Below, in pieces: positions 60,901 through 64,000 of a stretch of 64,000 bases of DNA. The notes under the pieces were generated by a model. The model ran no database searches. It was not told where the DNA came from and was given only the letters and a program-made list of their open reading frames with translations. Positions within the stretch are counted from its first letter, which is position 1. Each line of letters starts with the position of its first letter. The stretch lies in NCBI RefSeq assembly GCF_000327385.1, contig NW_008707225.1:1875003-1939002 (forward strand), written 5' to 3'. Position numbers and translations under genes: made by a program. Origin of the DNA: Lottia gigantea (Eukaryota > Mollusca > Gastropoda > Lottiidae).

Positions 60901-63735
60901 TTTTAGAGAAAATTGTTTGGATAACAAAATAACCAATTTAAAACCAATAGTTTAAAGGGTCATGTAGGCCATTTTTTGACCTATCATATTTTAGTCTCAG
61001 AAACTGGAATTTTTCAGCTGAGCTAATCAGCAATAGCGTTCACAGCTCACCTTTACAGCTCGCCGTTGAGCCTTCAAATCCATTTCTGTCCAGAATTATC
61101 TCCATTTGAATGATAAAATGACGACTCGTCAATTTAAGATACTCTGATATATAGAAAAGATATATAGAGAAATAGTGGGTAAAATTCTTGGTTTGAAGTA
61201 TTTTTAAAGGAATTATATGATTTGCATACATTTCTAGTACTTCTGCAGACTATCTAGTGTTTACATATATTCAAGACTAAAATCAACCCCACAAAATGGC
61301 CCACCTGTCCCTTTAATGTACATGTATCTTGACAATATTTAGATATTCTGGTGTTTATATTATTTCTTATGTAAATTTCAGAATTAGACCTAACACAAAA
61401 AGGAACATTTATACAAGAATATGTTGCCAAACCATATCTTATAGATGGAAAGTGAGTTTATAGTTTGTTTTTTATACCGTAGTGGTTGCTTATATCTAGA
61501 TATATATTGAACTGGTGTTCATATTTACAAATCAAAAATGGCCAGGTGGAATAGCCATTATGAAAATGACCTGTCATCATCAATATTTATTATCTGTGTC
61601 CTAAATATACAGTTTAGTTGTTAAAAGGAAACACAATAAAAGTCTCAATTAAAACTTGCTCTTATACTGTGACTTTGATTTGGTCTCTGTCAGTCATTTA
61701 GCCACAAATATTTTCACAATTTATACATGATTATATTGTTATATTTCAGAAAGTTTGATATTGGTATATATACAATATTGACATCTATTAATCCATTAAG
61801 ATTATATATTGTGAATGGTGAAGTACTTGTGAGGTTAGGATATTACAAAGTGTTCTCATCTCATTTATTTATACAGTTTGCTGATACTGCTCAATATATA
61901 TATTGTGTATCTAATGGAAATCGTTCCAAAACATTTTATTACAATAATGTTTCTAGAAAGTAATATAATACTGGATAACTCCTGTGAGAATTTTATTGTA
62001 TTAGATGATTTTTTAATCTAAAATGTAATACAGAGCTAGATGTAGCAAGGAATCTGGCATGCCATTATCTGTAAGCTTGTATCACATGAGCCACTCATAT
62101 TAATGTACCTCAAGAATACAGAAACAATCTAGTTGAATAGGCTATAATTTTCATAGTTATTGTGACATTACTTTCTTACTATTACAGATTTTGCGCTAAA
62201 AAATACCATCCATTTGATCCAAAAACAAAAGAACAATATGTTGTTGGTGATAATTATACTCCAATGTGGCAGGTATTATTATAATATGTTTATTCCAAGT
62301 TACAATTTCTCTAATGGTGTTTGATGGAAGAAGAAATATCAACATATTTTGCTGTAGATCAACCAGTTGTACCTAGTATTTTATGAAGTCTGGGTATTCT
62401 GGAAAAGCTGCACATTTAACTGTAGAAATTATTTCTTTCTTCTTTCTTACTTGACTGAGTGAACACAAGATGGAATGTTTTTATCTTACAAGCTTCACAA
62501 AAACCTATTATTTTCAATTTAACAAATGAATTGACAATAGTAATCAAGTTTTTTTTATTGCATTTCAGGTGCCTTCATTGAAGGAAATATTTACTGAGAT
62601 GGAATTTAGCTTTAAAAATACTCTACATTATCAAATCTCAAATAAAACATCAGGTAATATTAATTGTCTGAAAATATATTGTCTTTTCATTGGTCTAATA
62701 TTATATTCACTGCAGAAGGTAGACAAACCTCATATTCACCATGTAATTATGTAATTAAAGTTTGCCTAGGTAAATATTACAACCATCAGGTTGATACATC
62801 TATAGAAATAATAATTTAAAAGGCTAAAGATCTTATTTTGGAGGAATGGTTGAATAAAAAGAAATAGTGGCTTAAAATTTTAACCTGTAAAGAATCAATA
62901 ATATCACGTCCTGACCAATATTTGATATGTTTTTATTTGAATTTTAGAGAATAGAGCTAATCAAATGTGGTCTGATATTGAAGAAGCTATATTAACTGTA
63001 TATAAAGACAAAGAATCTAAATTAATAGAATCTGCAGCAAAATACAAAACTACTAGGTAATATTCTTATTGGTCAGAATACATGTGTAGTGACTTCATAA
63101 AGTAAAGACTTTTTAACTACCATTCAAATTGTTTATGGTAACATTAATGTTTAATTTAAAATATGTTACTTAATTTATCTTGCAGGAATTTTTTTGAGAT
63201 GGTCAGATTTGACTTTGTTTTAGATGAAGATTTAAATGTATATTTAATGGAGGTTGGTTTATATGATATTATAATCTGAGCATGTATTCTCGAAACGATC
63301 TTAGCGCTAAGATGTCCTAGAATCAATGTTAGAAGATAAGGACTTAGGACATCCTAGCGCTAAGATCGTTTCCAGAAGATGTGGCCATAAGTTTGATTGA
63401 AAAAAGATATGCTTCATGATATGCTGATTAAATTAAATTATTATCTAGTGCTGTCAAAATTCAACAAGACAAATGTTGAAAAGCTGCCCTTAAAAAATTT
63501 CCATTCTTGCACACTGCATGGCCTGGTCTGTTTTCAGCAACTTAATCAGGAGTAAATGCATTTCATTTTAAATCTTTTAAAGATTTTTAAATACTGGTAT
63601 ATTTCAGGCTAACATGTCACCTAATTTATCCTCCAATCATTTTAAAGAAAATAAAAGATTATATGAACATGTGATATATAATATGTTAGGTTTAGTTGGA
63701 ATTGGTAGATCTGTTACTTCTCATTATCATAGAAG
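57903..63735 (+). CDS. TTLL15: Membrane-anchored tubulin tyrosine ligase-like protein (TTLL15-like), 3' end outside window
   Basis: TTLL enzymes are ATP-grasp ligases that add amino acids, usually glutamate, to tubulin tails. Visible exons are 57903-57929 (from ATG), 58325-58558, 59302-59457, 59957-60076, 60678-60753, 61382-61451, 61750-61833, 62188-62272, 62569-62653, 62948-63056, 63186-63252 and 63608-63735. They give about 413 residues in one frame. A short cytosolic head and one membrane span (about residues 27-49) come first. Then come WEVLWSHDYPF, the ATP-grasp pieces MWVKKGNHHRGIEI, FIQEYVAKPYLIDGKKFDIG and INPLRLYI, and FDFVLDEDLNVYLMEANMSP with its Glu and Asn metal ligands. The membrane anchor and the LWSHDYPF motif fit TTLL15 of invertebrates. 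Key residues are present, so the enzyme looks active. The first coding exon has only nine codons, preceded by an ATG-TAA start-stop. Confidence 0.88.
58955..59275. mobile_element. SINE-like interspersed repeat remnant in a TTLL intron
   Basis: The stretch contains CGAGGGATCTTTAACATGCA, CAGTATAGCACACGAGGCCT and CGGTTTATTGTCCCATCC, strings I associate with a widespread invertebrate repeat. It then reads GGATTGAACCCTGAACCTT, loosely like an RNA polymerase III B box. Base composition is richer in GC than its surroundings. It ends just before the exon at 59302. Confidence 0.5.
60956..61312 (+). mobile_element. TTAA-flanked MITE, family 1a, best-preserved copy
   Basis: TTAA lies at 60952-60955 and 61313-61316. 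The terminal repeats AGGGTCATGTAGGCCATTTT and the complement of AAAATGGCCCACCTGTCCCT match at 17 of 20 positions. It is 357 bases long, lies in an intron of the TTLL gene, and has no coding capacity. Confidence 0.85.
61877..61959 (+). CDS. TTLL15: Possible cassette exon of the TTLL gene
   Basis: A TTTATACAG acceptor is followed by 27 open codons (FADTAQYIYCVSNGNRSKTF and a few more) and an AGAAA|GTAATA donor. Joined to the alternative donor CTT|GTGAGG at 61828, it stays in frame with the next exon at 62188. The standard family reading skips it (VLVRFC across 61833 and 62188). The phase match on both sides is suggestive, but the exon may be chance. Confidence 0.4.
63292..63372. repeat. Near-perfect 28-bp inverted repeat (hairpin)
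   Basis: The left arm 63292-63319 and right arm 63345-63372 are complementary at 27 of 28 positions, around a 25-base loop. Each arm contains a smaller palindrome; the left holds CTTAGCGCTAAG, 12 bases. It lies 40 bases past a TTLL exon and may be a very short foldback element. Confidence 0.9.
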
Positions 63736-64000
63736 GTAAATCATTTTTATTTTCTATATATCATCTTGATGTCTTTTGTCATGAACATTGCAACTGAAGT
63801 TAACCCTGCTATACTATAATGCTATAGTTGGGTTGGAACACTGTTTTTGTGGCAGTCAAATAAATGTAGCTCATTTTGTAGAGAGTTGGATTGTCATCTG
63901 CTAGGGGATTAGATGCTGTTGGTTTTAAACTGCTTCAAGGAAAGATAAATTCTGATGCCCCAGCCAGTGCTGCTGAAAGGCAGCCCTGTCAGCCTTTAAT

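Noticed and set aside
1-64000. LTR elements, other retroelement coding remnants, tRNA or rRNA genes
   Set aside because: I saw no reverse transcriptase, integrase, capsid or envelope-like peptides, no long terminal repeats, and no convincing cloverleaf. A profile search could still find weak fragments.

Overview
The window is AT-rich animal nuclear DNA, most likely from a mollusc and perhaps a gastropod. The evidence is many short exons with GT-AG introns, introns rich in minisatellites and small foldback elements, and three recognisable metazoan protein-coding genes. Nothing bacterial or viral is visible. Because exons are short, the genes were assembled here by matching protein families, splice consensus and intron phase.

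Left part (1-14289, + strand): 26 exons of one annexin gene, cut by the left edge. They encode the end of one annexin core and three further complete four-repeat cores (B, C, D), separated by charged low-complexity linkers. At all three core-core junctions the previous core's last codons read GAA GAG TAA, and that stop lies inside a good splice donor (GA|GTAAGT). Splicing there joins the next linker exon in frame. The simplest reading is a poly-annexin of more than 1,141 residues, with an optional stop at the end of each core. Cores B and C are near-identical in some exons and diverged in others, which suggests exon-scale gene conversion. The intron before exon 4 of cores B and C carries a tandem array built from the 3' splice site plus the first bases of that exon. 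A 30-bp minisatellite of 35 equal-length units follows the stop codon.

Middle part (18198-51454, - strand): a complete 13-exon neuroendocrine convertase 2 gene (PC2/PCSK2). It has a signal peptide, a prodomain with two furin-type sites, the Asp/His/Ser triad with the PC2-specific oxyanion Asp, and a P domain, for 667 residues. Its introns hold several tandem arrays and interspersed repeats.

Right part (57903 to beyond 63735, + strand): the 5' two thirds or so of a membrane-anchored tubulin tyrosine ligase-like gene resembling TTLL15. It is transcribed divergently from PC2 across a gap of about 6.4 kb in which I recognise no gene. A possible cassette exon with two competing donors five bases apart lies in its ATP-grasp region.

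At least four small elements flanked by TTAA, and several related decayed copies, are scattered through introns and flanks. They suggest a past burst of TTAA-targeting (piggyBac-like) non-autonomous DNA transposons.
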